Source: JBNKHG01 sp050290225
GTDB lineage: Bacteria; Pseudomonadota; Gammaproteobacteria; Pseudomonadales; Cellvibrionaceae
Length of the DNA: 51,543 bases
Assembly (NCBI GenBank): GCA_050290225.1
Contig: JBNKHG010000004.1
Location: forward strand, 1-51,543
Reading direction: 5' to 3'
Every line of letters begins with the position of its first letter. Positions within the stretch are counted from its first letter, which is position 1. Shown piece by piece: positions 1-8,846 of this stretch. Made by a program: the position numbers and the translations under genes. The notes below the pieces were generated by a model that saw only the letters and a list, made by a program, of their open reading frames with translations, did not search any database and had not been told where the DNA came from.

Positions 1-61
1 GGCAAAAACGTGGCAAAAAGCAGAGTGATCGCCGTAAGTCATTGATTTTAAAGAGGAATAT

Positions 62-138
62 TGGCGGACCGGACGGGACTCGAACCCGCGACCTCCGGCG
101 TGACAGGCCGGCATTCTAACCAGCTGAACTACCGGTCC
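62..138 (-). tRNA. tRNA-Asp (GTC)
   Basis: A complete 77-nt cloverleaf is read on the minus strand. The acceptor stem is GGACCGG paired with CCGGTCC, followed by discriminator G and an encoded CCA. The anticodon loop carries GTC and the T-loop GTTCGAGTC is intact. It lies 51 bp downstream of tRNA-Val on the same strand and is probably cotranscribed with it. Confidence 0.97.
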
Positions 139-189
139 GCAAATGCGCTGATGCGACTTCCCAACGACGGTATTCGTACTTGAATCAAG

Positions 190-265
190 TGGTGGGTGGT
201 ACAGGGGTCGAACCTGTGACCTACGGCTTGTAAGGCCGTCGCTCTCCCAACTGAGCTAACCACCC
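190..265 (-). tRNA. tRNA-Val (TAC)
   Basis: A complete 76-nt cloverleaf lies on the minus strand. The acceptor stem is GGGTGGT with ACCACCC, the discriminator is A and CCA is encoded. The anticodon stem is ACGGC/GCCGT around loop CTTACAA, giving anticodon TAC. It is the promoter-proximal gene of a Val-Asp tRNA unit. Confidence 0.97.
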
Positions 266-283
266 CCGCGTCGAGAGCTGCGC

Positions 284-311
284 ATTTTACTTAAATCCCC
301 AGGCATGTCAA
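284..311 (-). promoter_or_regulatory. sigma70-type promoter of the tRNA-Val/Asp unit
   Basis: On the minus strand TTGACA (306-311) is separated by 16 bp from TAAAAT (284-289). The predicted start falls about 10 bp before tRNA-Val. The -35 box is perfect and the -10 box has one mismatch, as expected for a strong tRNA promoter. Confidence 0.75.
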
Positions 312-400
312 ACATTTTCCCCTGTAAGTTTACAATCCACTGTCCATAGGCCTGTATCCCATATTAAGCTTTTGATTTTAAAAGGAAATACACCCACTTC

Positions 401-514
401 ATGGGAATTGAGTCAGGCGCAAAGTCCTCTGCAGAGAGAGTGACCGGTATGGACCTGAATGGTCGAAAGGTTACAATGCTCGCAAGCCCCCTGAAATTGC
501 ATCCAACGCCATGA
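401..514 (+). CDS. possible small ORF (37 aa) overlapping the histidine kinase start
   Basis: An open frame starts at ATG 401, with an internal ATG at 449, and ends at TGA 512-514. Its stop overlaps the kinase start in an ATGA arrangement. The peptide shows no recognisable domain. An AGGA lies 14 bp before ATG 401, which is too far for a good ribosome binding site, while GAGAG precedes ATG 449 at better spacing. The kinase itself has no visible Shine-Dalgarno sequence and no alternative in-frame start. Translational coupling through this small ORF would explain that. It may equally be chance. Confidence 0.3.
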   Translation: MGIESGAKSSAERVTGMDLNGRKVTMLASPLKLHPTP

Positions 515-2070
515 CAAGAGCCTCATATTGCATTAAGCGGTACTGCCTTTGGCCAATCCTGGGCACAGCTCTCGTGCTGTCGCCGATGGCCCTGGGCGAG
601 GAATCCTCCACCACCGGGTATCAGCCGAACATCCCCCTAACGAGCCCGTCCCCCTACTCCCTCCTGACACAAAAAGTGCTCATTACCTGTCTGTTGATTC
701 TGCAAACCCTGCTGATTATCGGCTTGCAGCGTAGCCGTATTAATCACAAGCGAACCAAGAAAGATCTGAAACGCACCCAAAGAGAGCTGGAACAGCGCAT
801 TATCGACCGAACAGAGAAACTAAGGGCAATCAACAATCAGCTCTACGAAGAGATTGCCAAACATGAAATCACGGAGGAACTGCTCGAGGAAACCCAGGAG
901 TATCTGCACAGTATTATCAATTCCATGCCCTCCATTCTGATTGGCGTCACTCGCCAGGGTTATATCACGCACTGGAATGCAGCGGCTGAGCGCTCCACCG
1001 ACATTCGCGCCCAAGCCGCGTTGGGCAAGCATATCAATAATGTTTGCCCTGAACTCCCGGTAAAGATGGAAACCATCCAGGATGCCATTGATCGCACCGT
1101 CCCCCAGGTCAAGGAAAATATCCAGCACGGCACTGGCAGCCAGGCCAGCTATACCGACCTTACCGTCTATCCGCTGGTCTCCAGCGAAGTTACCGGTGCC
1201 GTTATCCGGGTCGACGATGTCACCATGCGGGTACGCATTGAAAACATGATGATCCAAAACGAAAAAATGATGTCACTGGGCGAACTGGCCGCAGGCATGG
1301 CTCACGAGATCAACAATCCCTTAAGTGCAATTCTGCACGGGGTGCAAAATATCTATCGCCGCACCTCGACCGCTTTGGAGGCCAACCACAAGGCCGCCGC
1401 TAAACTCAATATCGAAGTTCAGCAGGTGCACGAGTACCTGAAAGAACGGGATATCTTCACGTTTATAGACGGCATACGGGATGCCCGAGAACGATCGGCA
1501 AAAATCGTCACCAACATGCTGGAATTTTCCCGCGGCAATACCCGCAAGCACGCGCCGGTCGACATTGTCGAATTGCTTGAGCACAGCCTGGAACTGGCCC
1601 ACAACACCTTCGAAATGGCCACCCCGGAGGGCGTGGAACAGCTCAATATCATCAAGGAGTTCGATGAACAGTTACCGGCCGTTCCCTGCTCGGCGGCTGA
1701 AATCCAGCAGGTCCTGCTCAACCTGTTACGCAACGCCTGCCAGGCCTTTTGCGGTCCCCCTGAAGAGATGCCAATCGAACCTCAAATCCATATCCGTGCA
1801 CGCAAGGACCAAGGCTGTGTACGGGTGGAAGTGGAAGACAACGGGCCGGGTATGGACGAAAGAGTCAAGCGCCATATTTTTGAGCCTTTCTTTACCACCA
1901 AAGACGTGGGTAAAGGCACCGGCCTGGGTTTGTCCGTGTCTTATTTCATTATCACCGAACACCATGACGGCACTATTGAAGTCGACTCAAGCCAGGGCAA
2001 GGGCACCCTGTTTACCATCAAACTGCCTCTCAGCCAGGAGATGGCCACCGAAGCCCTGACGAACGCCTAG
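511..2070 (+). CDS. membrane-associated PAS sensor histidine kinase
   Basis: This is a 519-residue two-component sensor kinase. Hydrophobic segments lie at about 13-28 and 52-71. A charged coiled coil (about 75-130) leads to a PAS domain (about 131-240), then HisKA with phospho-acceptor H265 in GMAHEINNP. The HATPase domain has an N-box around N408 (LLRNACQAF), DNGPGM at 443-448 and GKGTGLGLS at 468-476. It should autophosphorylate on His265 and pass the phosphate to a response regulator, but none is encoded beside it, so the partner is unknown. The periplasmic stretch between the two hydrophobic segments is only about 20-25 residues, so sensing is more likely through the PAS domain. The stop lies 8 bp from that of the convergent hydrolase gene. 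Confidence 0.93.
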   Translation: MTRASYCIKRYCLWPILGTALVLSPMALGEESSTTGYQPNIPLTSPSPYSLLTQKVLITCLLILQTLLIIGLQRSRINHKRTKKDLKRTQRELEQRIIDRTEKLRAINNQLYEEIAKHEITEELLEETQEYLHSIINSMPSILIGVTRQGYITHWNAAAERSTDIRAQAALGKHINNVCPELPVKMETIQDAIDRTVPQVKENIQHGTGSQASYTDLTVYPLVSSEVTGAVIRVDDVTMRVRIENMMIQNEKMMSLGELAAGMAHEINNPLSAILHGVQNIYRRTSTALEANHKAAAKLNIEVQQVHEYLKERDIFTFIDGIRDARERSAKIVTNMLEFSRGNTRKHAPVDIVELLEHSLELAHNTFEMATPEGVEQLNIIKEFDEQLPAVPCSAAEIQQVLLNLLRNACQAFCGPPEEMPIEPQIHIRARKDQGCVRVEVEDNGPGMDERVKRHIFEPFFTTKDVGKGTGLGLSVSYFIITEHHDGTIEVDSSQGKGTLFTIKLPLSQEMATEALTNA

Positions 2071-2078
2071 ACGTCAAC

Positions 2079-4529
2079 CTACTGGGAACCACGCTTCTCG
2101 GGTTTACGACTGACCCGCTTGGGTTCGATATAGTCCACATGCCCCGGTGCAGCCTGCTCTGCCAAATCCGCGCCCAGATTCGACAGGGTTATGGGTTCAG
2201 GCGGCGTCTTCCTTTTTTTGGCAGCCGTCGATTTCGGCTGCTCAGGTTTAACAGACGGATACTGGGCTATCTGCTGTTGGGGCGCCATCCAGTCTCCGCG
2301 GGGGAGTCCCAGGTCGGGACGGGTAAAATCACAAACGCCGTCGGGGAAAATGCTCTCCAGTCGCTCCAGGTAAGGCATCATATTCACGCCGCCGTAAACA
2401 CCCCGCTCGATCGCGCGGTCAACCGGCTGCAATTGACACTTGAATACATCGCCGGCAATGTCCCCACCCGCCACTTCACGCGAGGTGCGATGGCGCGGAT
2501 ATTCCGCCATACACGCTCCCGTTTCGCGGCCGTTCCAAGCGCCATCCCAGACATGGGCGCCACTGGCAATGATAGAACCGTTTTTATCAAAGCATTTGTC
2601 CTCCGCCCGCTCAGGGCGGTTGCCCACCACGCCTCGCTCAGGGTGGATCAAAATGTTCAACATCCACTGATCGACCACGGCAAATGCCTCAGCCACGGGG
2701 TTGTGGGGTTTGGCGGTCATCCAGATCAACTGGTTTTCCGCAGTCCCCTGGCCGCGCAGCAATCTCTCCCGCGTCGAAAAGGAAGCGGCGGCGTGGTGCA
2801 TATCCAAATCTTCGTCCAGGTAATGACGTACGTCGATAATGGGAATGTCCGCGTAACCGATGAAAACCAGTCCGGCGCGGTAGGCGCCTTCAATAGCTTC
2901 CAGGCTGGCGGCGGTGCGCGGCGCCGGGGTTTCACCACCGTCTACGCTGTGGTGCATATTGTGGTGACTCCAGAACGACAACTCCACCGGGAACAGGCTT
3001 CCGGAAAGCACCCAAAGTTTTTCCTGCTCCATTAACTGTGGGGGTTTCCAACCACCGATTCGAGCATTGACCTTAAGAAATTCCTGGGGTGACAACAACC
3101 CCCGCTTGAGTGAGTCGAGGCCGTACTGGACACCGACATTGTCCCAGGTACTGTTGGCATAGCCCAGTGCGTTGACACCATAGAAATGCTTGAGGTCGTC
3201 CCAATGCGTCCAGTGCGTGTTTTGCGCCACCTCATTTGAATAGCTACCAAGGAAATGCACAAAGCGGGGATTGTGAACCAGGGGAGTGAGACCTCGCCAG
3301 CCTTCCACACATTCATTCGAACCCTTCTGCCAATCGGGCATGTTCCCGGTCATTAAGCTCGCCAGTCGACTAAGACGTTGAAATTTGCTCTCTTTGCCGG
3401 AATTCGATGCCATCCCCTCGAGCCAGGCCCGTTTTCTCCAATCCCGCCAATGACGATTATTGCCATCGATCACATCGAAATAGTATTCCAGAGGTTCACA
3501 ATCCATCACGTAAATGGTTTGGGAGACCATATCGGGAAAGGAATATAAAGGAATGGCGGCATCGATGATGTCCGGGTTGTTCTGGGCAAACAGGTATTGC
3601 TGAATCGCCCCGCCGGATCCCCCTACACCGACCGTATACAACGGCTTGCCGTAGAGCGCCGTGAACTGCCGTTTGACCCTGAGCGCCGTGTCTTCGGCCA
3701 GCCAGATATTGTAGTGATTCCTGGTTTGATTGGCGGTGGAATAGACAACTCCATACCCCTGCTTCAACTCGTTGTAACGACGCGTGAAAATATCCCCCAG
3801 GCTGAAATTCCCCTGGCGTTTACCGACCCCCACCCCACCTCGGAACTGGTAAATCAGCCGCTTGTTCCAGTAGGTACCCCGGGGTTGTGCCAGGGTCTCC
3901 TCTTCGCCACGCAAAACCGCGATCGCGTAGATAAATCGATTGATAGTGCCGGTTTCCAGGCGAACTACAAAATCCAGCTCACGACCATCAACCACTATCC
4001 TGGCAATGTCGTTATCAGCTTCTTCCAGGGGATAGAAATTCTCCGTGCCCTCACGGTTATAAAAATAGGTGGCGCGAGTCGGCAACAGGCAATCCTTGCT
4101 GTAACCCAATATCTTGCGAGCGTGAACTCCCTCACTGCCAACGGCAAACACGGGTACACCTATACCCTGGTCATTGTCGATTTTCGGTTGTTCATCGCGG
4201 CTGTTGTCCTTGCCGCAGAGAAAAGGGTACTTGTTCTGTGGAGCGAAAAGGGGGTCTATCGGGCCCACCTGCCCCAACGCAACTGGAAACTTGAAAGTTT
4301 CCCGCGGTCGTTTAATAAACCGGGGATGCGCCCCGCGATAAGGTTCCTGCGCCTGTTCAGTGCTGCGTCCCGAAGACGCTGGCGGAACACGCATCACCCG
4401 CGCTTCCGGCACATCGGACAATTTGGGCAGCGAGTACACAAACCCTGCGATAATCAACACCAGCAGCAGCAATGAGCCACTGCAAATCCCTAGCGTTATC
4501 TTGAAGAGTTTTGACTTGCTCAATGTCAA
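2079..4529 (-). CDS. DUF6351-like secreted/membrane-anchored alpha/beta hydrolase
   Basis: This is an 816-residue protein with an N-terminal membrane anchor or uncleaved signal at about 10-32. A nucleophile-elbow-like motif GVGGSGGA puts the candidate serine at about S305. The stretch containing ETGTINRFIY and the GGSGG motif resemble DUF6351 proteins, which I recall as large exported alpha/beta hydrolases of unknown substrate. The enzyme should face the periplasm or be exported. The start codon is TTG: AAGGGAGG precedes TTG 4529 by only 3 bp, while a second in-frame TTG at 4523 sits at better spacing. No ATG is available without losing the anchor. The substrate is not predictable from sequence. 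Confidence 0.75.
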   Translation of the reverse strand: MTLSKSKLFKITLGICSGSLLLLVLIIAGFVYSLPKLSDVPEARVMRVPPASSGRSTEQAQEPYRGAHPRFIKRPRETFKFPVALGQVGPIDPLFAPQNKYPFLCGKDNSRDEQPKIDNDQGIGVPVFAVGSEGVHARKILGYSKDCLLPTRATYFYNREGTENFYPLEEADNDIARIVVDGRELDFVVRLETGTINRFIYAIAVLRGEEETLAQPRGTYWNKRLIYQFRGGVGVGKRQGNFSLGDIFTRRYNELKQGYGVVYSTANQTRNHYNIWLAEDTALRVKRQFTALYGKPLYTVGVGGSGGAIQQYLFAQNNPDIIDAAIPLYSFPDMVSQTIYVMDCEPLEYYFDVIDGNNRHWRDWRKRAWLEGMASNSGKESKFQRLSRLASLMTGNMPDWQKGSNECVEGWRGLTPLVHNPRFVHFLGSYSNEVAQNTHWTHWDDLKHFYGVNALGYANSTWDNVGVQYGLDSLKRGLLSPQEFLKVNARIGGWKPPQLMEQEKLWVLSGSLFPVELSFWSHHNMHHSVDGGETPAPRTAASLEAIEGAYRAGLVFIGYADIPIIDVRHYLDEDLDMHHAAASFSTRERLLRGQGTAENQLIWMTAKPHNPVAEAFAVVDQWMLNILIHPERGVVGNRPERAEDKCFDKNGSIIASGAHVWDGAWNGRETGACMAEYPRHRTSREVAGGDIAGDVFKCQLQPVDRAIERGVYGGVNMMPYLERLESIFPDGVCDFTRPDLGLPRGDWMAPQQQIAQYPSVKPEQPKSTAAKKRKTPPEPITLSNLGADLAEQAAPGHVDYIEPKRVSRKPEKRGSQ

Positions 4530-4950
4530 CAGCCTCCCTTTTCCGGCTCTGTCAAACGCGGAATGCCCATGCGCAGGCGTTTCGCTTTCCTATACTTACC
4601 CCCCTTTATGCGATCCCCCCAATTAAAAAGTATAACCAAGCTCCTGCCTTTCATTGACTTGCGCTACTTTCGATAGACTCACTCCGAGTCATAATGTTTC
4701 GCTCTAAAAAGATCCGTTAGTAATCGCTAGCGCTCTTGGTACAGTACAATAGTTAAATTCCCCCCCAATGTTCCGGGAATCAACACAACTTTTGGCGACA
4801 AGATATAGGTAATGCGAATAATCGAAATTATTGTTAAAGTAATTTGATCTAATAATTGTGTTCGAATTTGACTGAACCCCGGGTGGAGATGTATCCCATG
4901 GTACTGACTGATCATATACCCGGTGATGTCCACTTGATCCTGGTAAAGTT
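4530..4950. other. 421-bp divergent intergenic region
   Basis: This AT-rich spacer separates the minus-strand hydrolase from the plus-strand lipoprotein gene, so it must hold promoters for both. Single boxes are visible, such as TATACT read on the minus strand near 4630 and CATAAT near 4693 on the plus strand. None has a convincing partner at 16-18 bp. Open frames here on the minus strand have poor composition and no homology I recognise. I see no structured RNA or repeat. Confidence 0.6.
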
Positions 4951-5733
4951 ATGACCCCACACATCTCGCTGCTGAAACATCTTCTTAAACAGTCCGGACT
5001 CCTATTACTGGGTGCTTTGTTAATAGGGGGCTGTGCCAATAAACCTCCTCAGGTACCCACCCGGCAGGAGATCACCGAAGCGAACGCCAAAGCATTGGGC
5101 CTGGCCATCCGGCTCGACAGCCTTGCAAGGGATTGCAGCAGACTTGGGGGTAAAACCGCTGATCTCGCCAGAACCACGCGCGAGCAGTGGCTGGGAAGAA
5201 ATTGGCACTGGGTGGCCGTTGCCGATGCTGACTACAGCCTTGACTTAAAGGGGCAAACCAGCCAATACAAGGGCATGGATATTGCCCCTGAAGCACTCAG
5301 GTTTCTGGCTGAACAGCAAACCCGGGCAGAGCGAGCGATCGGATTCCACAAACGTTCCCAGCAGAGTCGGGAAAATATCTGCGCCAAACACCTCGCTTTT
5401 TACAACGATCAAAGCAACGACCTGGAATTCGGACCCCATGGGAAGGCCTATCGCTTCCTGCAAAAAAACTACCCGGATGCGTCAACGGAACCCTACCGTG
5501 TTCCCGCCCTGTCCGGCGATCTCGATCCACGCAGCGAGCCAGGCCGCTCGCTCTACCAGATCGAAAAGACAACCCACCAGAATCACTGCGAGCAGGCGAC
5601 CATCTATACCTTTCGCAATCAGTGGCCACACGAAGCCTATGGAGTGTTTTGTGCCAACCAGCCAAGTTTTCTTGTCACTTGCGAGTGGGGACGCTGTCAA
5701 CAGGGCAACCTGGCAGCCGATAAAAACCGGTAG
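4951..5733 (+). CDS. hypothetical lipoprotein
   Basis: The 260-residue product begins with a hydrophobic signal and a lipobox ending LLIGGC, which puts the lipidated cysteine at C28. It should be exported and anchored to a membrane. The mature part is polar and has several cysteines (for example in RDCSRLGG, NHCEQAT, FCANQ and CEWGRCQQG), which suggests disulphides in the periplasm. I recognise the general look of a DUF2799-like lipoprotein, but the match is weak and the function is unknown. The downstream LuxR-type regulator starts 20 bp after the stop, so the two are probably cotranscribed. Confidence 0.75.
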   Translation: MTPHISLLKHLLKQSGLLLLGALLIGGCANKPPQVPTRQEITEANAKALGLAIRLDSLARDCSRLGGKTADLARTTREQWLGRNWHWVAVADADYSLDLKGQTSQYKGMDIAPEALRFLAEQQTRAERAIGFHKRSQQSRENICAKHLAFYNDQSNDLEFGPHGKAYRFLQKNYPDASTEPYRVPALSGDLDPRSEPGRSLYQIEKTTHQNHCEQATIYTFRNQWPHEAYGVFCANQPSFLVTCEWGRCQQGNLAADKNR

Positions 5734-5753
5734 CACTGCGCCAAGCTGTAAAT

Positions 5754-6590
5754 ATGCCCCAGGCGGATAAAGGTTCGACCCGGCGCAAACCCGCAACCAC
5801 CTATGACGTCAGGCCGGAACTGGCAAAATCGATGAACTGGCAGGCAATAGAATCTCTCGTAACCCACCTGGGAACAGAACACTTTTCCCAGGTGTTTTTC
5901 GAATTCTGGGATGACGCGCTCGGTATCGATCAGTGCACAGCCTGGAAAATTTCTCCCCTGCAGCCCCCAATCACCCTGGTGGCCGAACGCCCTGGTGAAA
6001 AAGAAAAGATTCAGCGGCTTTGTCACATCTACGCGGAGGAAATGTATGGCGGGGACCCCCAGATTGAGCGCCGGAATCAGCCTGTCGCCGTGAACCGGGT
6101 GGAAACCCGAAAAATGTGCCCGGGAGAATACCGACGAGTCCTTTTCGAAGAGGCCGGTCTCCAGGAAAAGATCTTTATGCTCTGCCATCATGGCGACAAC
6201 GCTTACTACATCAACCTGTACCGCCGCCAGGGCCGCCCGGCTTTCTCGGACCGGAACCTTGAGATCTGCCGTACCCGCTCCGCGGTGGCCACCGCCTTTT
6301 TGGACAGACACCTGAGCATGCTTCCCAGTGAAGCGCTGACAGCGGGGGAACCCAAGCCGTTACTGCATGCGCTAGAGACTTTTTTCAGCAATCACCCTGC
6401 CAAACTATCCCAACGCGAAGCCAGCACCTGCGCCTATATTGTCACCGGGCATGGCAACGAAGCCATCAGCCTGCACCTCGGCGTTTCCCTCAACACCGTG
6501 CGCACTTTCCGGCGCCGGGCCTACGCCAAACTCAATCTCGCCACCCAGAGCGAACTTTTTGCCCTCTACCTCGAAAACGCCGTGCAATAG
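5754..6590 (+). CDS. LuxR-family transcriptional regulator
   Basis: The 278-residue protein ends in a LuxR/GerE-type helix-turn-helix (about 218-275), with the pattern LSQREA...GNEAISLHLGVSLNTVRTFRRRAYAKL. The N-terminal 200 residues do not show a receiver aspartate motif or an obvious autoinducer-binding signature, so the input signal is unknown. It may be a GAF- or PAS-like sensory domain. The gene follows a lipoprotein by 20 bp and precedes an FAD monooxygenase operon by 124 bp. That makes it a plausible regulator of the operon, but this is inference from position only. No clear Shine-Dalgarno precedes the ATG. Confidence 0.82.
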   Translation: MPQADKGSTRRKPATTYDVRPELAKSMNWQAIESLVTHLGTEHFSQVFFEFWDDALGIDQCTAWKISPLQPPITLVAERPGEKEKIQRLCHIYAEEMYGGDPQIERRNQPVAVNRVETRKMCPGEYRRVLFEEAGLQEKIFMLCHHGDNAYYINLYRRQGRPAFSDRNLEICRTRSAVATAFLDRHLSMLPSEALTAGEPKPLLHALETFFSNHPAKLSQREASTCAYIVTGHGNEAISLHLGVSLNTVRTFRRRAYAKLNLATQSELFALYLENAVQ

Positions 6591-6714
6591 ACACCTTGTC
6601 GTCCACTGATGCGACAGACAGGCCTGCCACTTGGGTTTAATCTATTAGCTATACCTCCCAGAACAGCGTTTTTCGCAGGCTCCCGGAGTCTGCCATGCAC
6701 CGCAGGAGACAGGC

Positions 6715-8406
6715 ATGCACCGACCGGAAACGACGCCCAGGCACTCGATTTTCTACCATTACAAAATCCACCCCTACAAGCATGCGCCAGAGCTCGATGG
6801 CGCCGGCCATCGCCAAAAAGTTGTCATCGTCGGTGCAGGCCCCATAGGGCTGGCCACCGCACTGGATTTGGCGCGTTTTGGTGTCCCCTCTCTGATTCTC
6901 GAATCCGAATGCCAAGTCAGCCACGGTAGTCGGGCCATCGTATTCACCCGTCGCTCCATGGAAATACTGCAAATGATCCATTGCCACCAGCCCTTCTGCG
7001 ACAAGGGCTTGCCCTGGAGCCTGGGGCGCTCCTACTACCGTGGCCGGGAAGTGTTCCAGATGGTCATGCCGGACAGCGAAGACAATCGCTTCGCTCCCGG
7101 ACTCAATATCCAGCAGCAATATATCGAGCAGTTCCTGGTCGAGGCTACGGAACAGAGTCCGTTAATCGACATCCGCTGGGGCAGCAAGGTGACGGACATC
7201 AACCAGGACACCAAGGGCGCCCGTATCACTGTGGATACTGAAGAGGGCTGTTACAACCTTGAGGCCGAATGGGTCATAGCCGCCGACGGCGGTCGTTCCG
7301 TTCTTCGCAAGCTGATGGCACTACGTATGGAGGGCCAGGCCTATCGCGGCAATTTTGTTATCGCCGACATCAAAGCGGACATCGACCTGCCCACGGAACG
7401 CCGCTGCTATTTCGATCCCGACTGGAACCCCGGCAACAATGTTCTGGTCCACCGCGAACCCGACGGCATCTGGCGCCTGGACTTTCGTCTGCCCGACGGC
7501 GAAACGCCTGAGCAGGCCCTGGAGGAGGAGCTGCTCCACAAGCGAATCAATACCATTCTTGAGATGATAGGGCAGCCGGTTGAATGGATGCTGGACTGGG
7601 CTACGGTCTACAGCGCCAGCACCAAAACACTGCCCAGGTACAATTACGAGCGGGTACTCTTTGTCGGCGACGCCGCCCACCTGTTGCCCATCTTCGGTGT
7701 ACGGGGCGCCAATACCGGCCTCCAGGACAGCAATAACCTGGCCTGGAAACTCGCATTTGTCATAAACGGATGGTCACCGCGGCAAATACTGGACAGCTAT
7801 TCATCGGAACGTGTCCAGGCGGCGCGGGAAATCTGTGAGGAGGGGGGGAAATCCACCCGCTTTATGACCCCGCCCAGCCGCGGTTTCCGGCTTCTGCGGG
7901 ATGCCGTATTGTCGCTAACCCTGTCCGAGGACTTTGTTAAAGACTTACTGCACTGGCGCACCTCCCGTCCCCACGTGTATAAAAACAGCACCCTTAACAG
8001 CTTCACCGACGAGAACAAGGCGTTTGACCGGGGACCCGGGCTTGGCGAAGTCATACAAAACAGCAAGCTGGGCAAAGTCGACTATTTGATGGATCGGTTC
8101 TCCGACGGCTTTCATTTGATGATTTTTAGCAATGGCAAGGATTTCCAGGCTGATATTGAGGCCTGCTTGGACACCAAAACCACATGCCCCTACCCGCTGC
8201 ACACGATATTGGTCGCCCCAACAGATTCAACAAGTGGCAATGCCGACATCATCATTGAAGACAACGAGGGCAAGCTGACACAACAATATGGCGCCAGCGC
8301 CGGCAGTGCCTACCTGATCCGCCCCGATCAACATGTTTGCGCACGTTGGCGCAGAGTGACACCCCAACAGCTACAGCAGGCACTGACTGTCGCGACACAA
8401 AACTAA
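6715..8406 (+). CDS. FAD-dependent aromatic-type monooxygenase
   Basis: The 563-residue flavoprotein belongs to the p-hydroxybenzoate hydroxylase fold. An N-terminal Rossmann motif VVIVGAGPIGLATAL (G40, G42, G45) binds FAD. The second FAD motif, FVGDAAHLLPIFGVRG with D319, leads into the family pattern GANTGLQDSNNLAWKL. Length and the thioredoxin-like C-terminal third match MhpA/PheA/TfdB-type hydroxylases, which use NAD(P)H and O2 to hydroxylate phenolic rings. The exact substrate cannot be read from sequence. CAGGAGACAGG precedes the ATG, giving a good ribosome binding site. A DUF2783 gene follows after 13 bp and an ETHE1-like hydrolase further down, so this is the first gene of a small operon. 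Confidence 0.88.
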   Translation: MHRPETTPRHSIFYHYKIHPYKHAPELDGAGHRQKVVIVGAGPIGLATALDLARFGVPSLILESECQVSHGSRAIVFTRRSMEILQMIHCHQPFCDKGLPWSLGRSYYRGREVFQMVMPDSEDNRFAPGLNIQQQYIEQFLVEATEQSPLIDIRWGSKVTDINQDTKGARITVDTEEGCYNLEAEWVIAADGGRSVLRKLMALRMEGQAYRGNFVIADIKADIDLPTERRCYFDPDWNPGNNVLVHREPDGIWRLDFRLPDGETPEQALEEELLHKRINTILEMIGQPVEWMLDWATVYSASTKTLPRYNYERVLFVGDAAHLLPIFGVRGANTGLQDSNNLAWKLAFVINGWSPRQILDSYSSERVQAAREICEEGGKSTRFMTPPSRGFRLLRDAVLSLTLSEDFVKDLLHWRTSRPHVYKNSTLNSFTDENKAFDRGPGLGEVIQNSKLGKVDYLMDRFSDGFHLMIFSNGKDFQADIEACLDTKTTCPYPLHTILVAPTDSTSGNADIIIEDNEGKLTQQYGASAGSAYLIRPDQHVCARWRRVTPQQLQQALTVATQN

Positions 8407-8419
8407 GAGGAAGCCACAC

Positions 8420-8608
8420 ATGCTAGCGAAACGGTTTTCAACCGCCCAACTCGAGGAAGTTTACGATCAACTTGCCACAGCCATCGACAACGCCGGCGAA
8501 GAGAAAGAAGTGCTGCTGTTAACGAAACTGGCCCTTATCCTGAGCAATTTGGTCGGAGACACTGACAAGGTGATAGAGGCCATTCATATTGCCGAAAAGG
8601 ACCTGTAA
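8420..8608 (+). CDS. DUF2783 domain small protein
   Basis: This is a 62-residue helical protein with the pattern LEEVYDQLATAIDNAG followed by LLLTKLALILSNLVGD. I recognise this as the uncharacterised DUF2783 family, which is typically about 60-70 residues and encoded beside FAD monooxygenases. GAGGAAG stands 7 bp before the ATG, and only 13 bp separate it from the monooxygenase stop, so it is translated from the same transcript. It may be an accessory or stability subunit of the monooxygenase. No catalytic residues are apparent. Confidence 0.82.
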   Translation: MLAKRFSTAQLEEVYDQLATAIDNAGEEKEVLLLTKLALILSNLVGDTDKVIEAIHIAEKDL

Positions 8609-8846
8609 AACCTCGATGCACTGGTCTTCAAGCTTTACTTGGCATAATTTCCCGCAAAGCAACGCCTTGAACTACCCTTCTCCACTGACCATTCCGCGTA
8701 CCTGGCGCCCAAAATCGGCCGATGTATAGCGCTTGAATAGCCGATACTACGCCAAAACTCTTCTACAATTAGCAAAGGAAGCAAGCCCTTGGAAGATCAG
8801 ATTGAGGGCTGCCTTATGCCAGGGGCGATACCATACGGAGCTCCCT

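Noticed and set aside
4704..5039. Minus-strand ORF of 111 codons overlapping the lipoprotein start
   Set aside because: No ribosome binding site or familiar content. It overlaps the signal peptide of a better-supported gene.
8733..8846. N-terminal extension of the ETHE1-like protein
   Set aside because: The extra 38 residues do not belong to the fold, and GGAG directly precedes ATG 8847.
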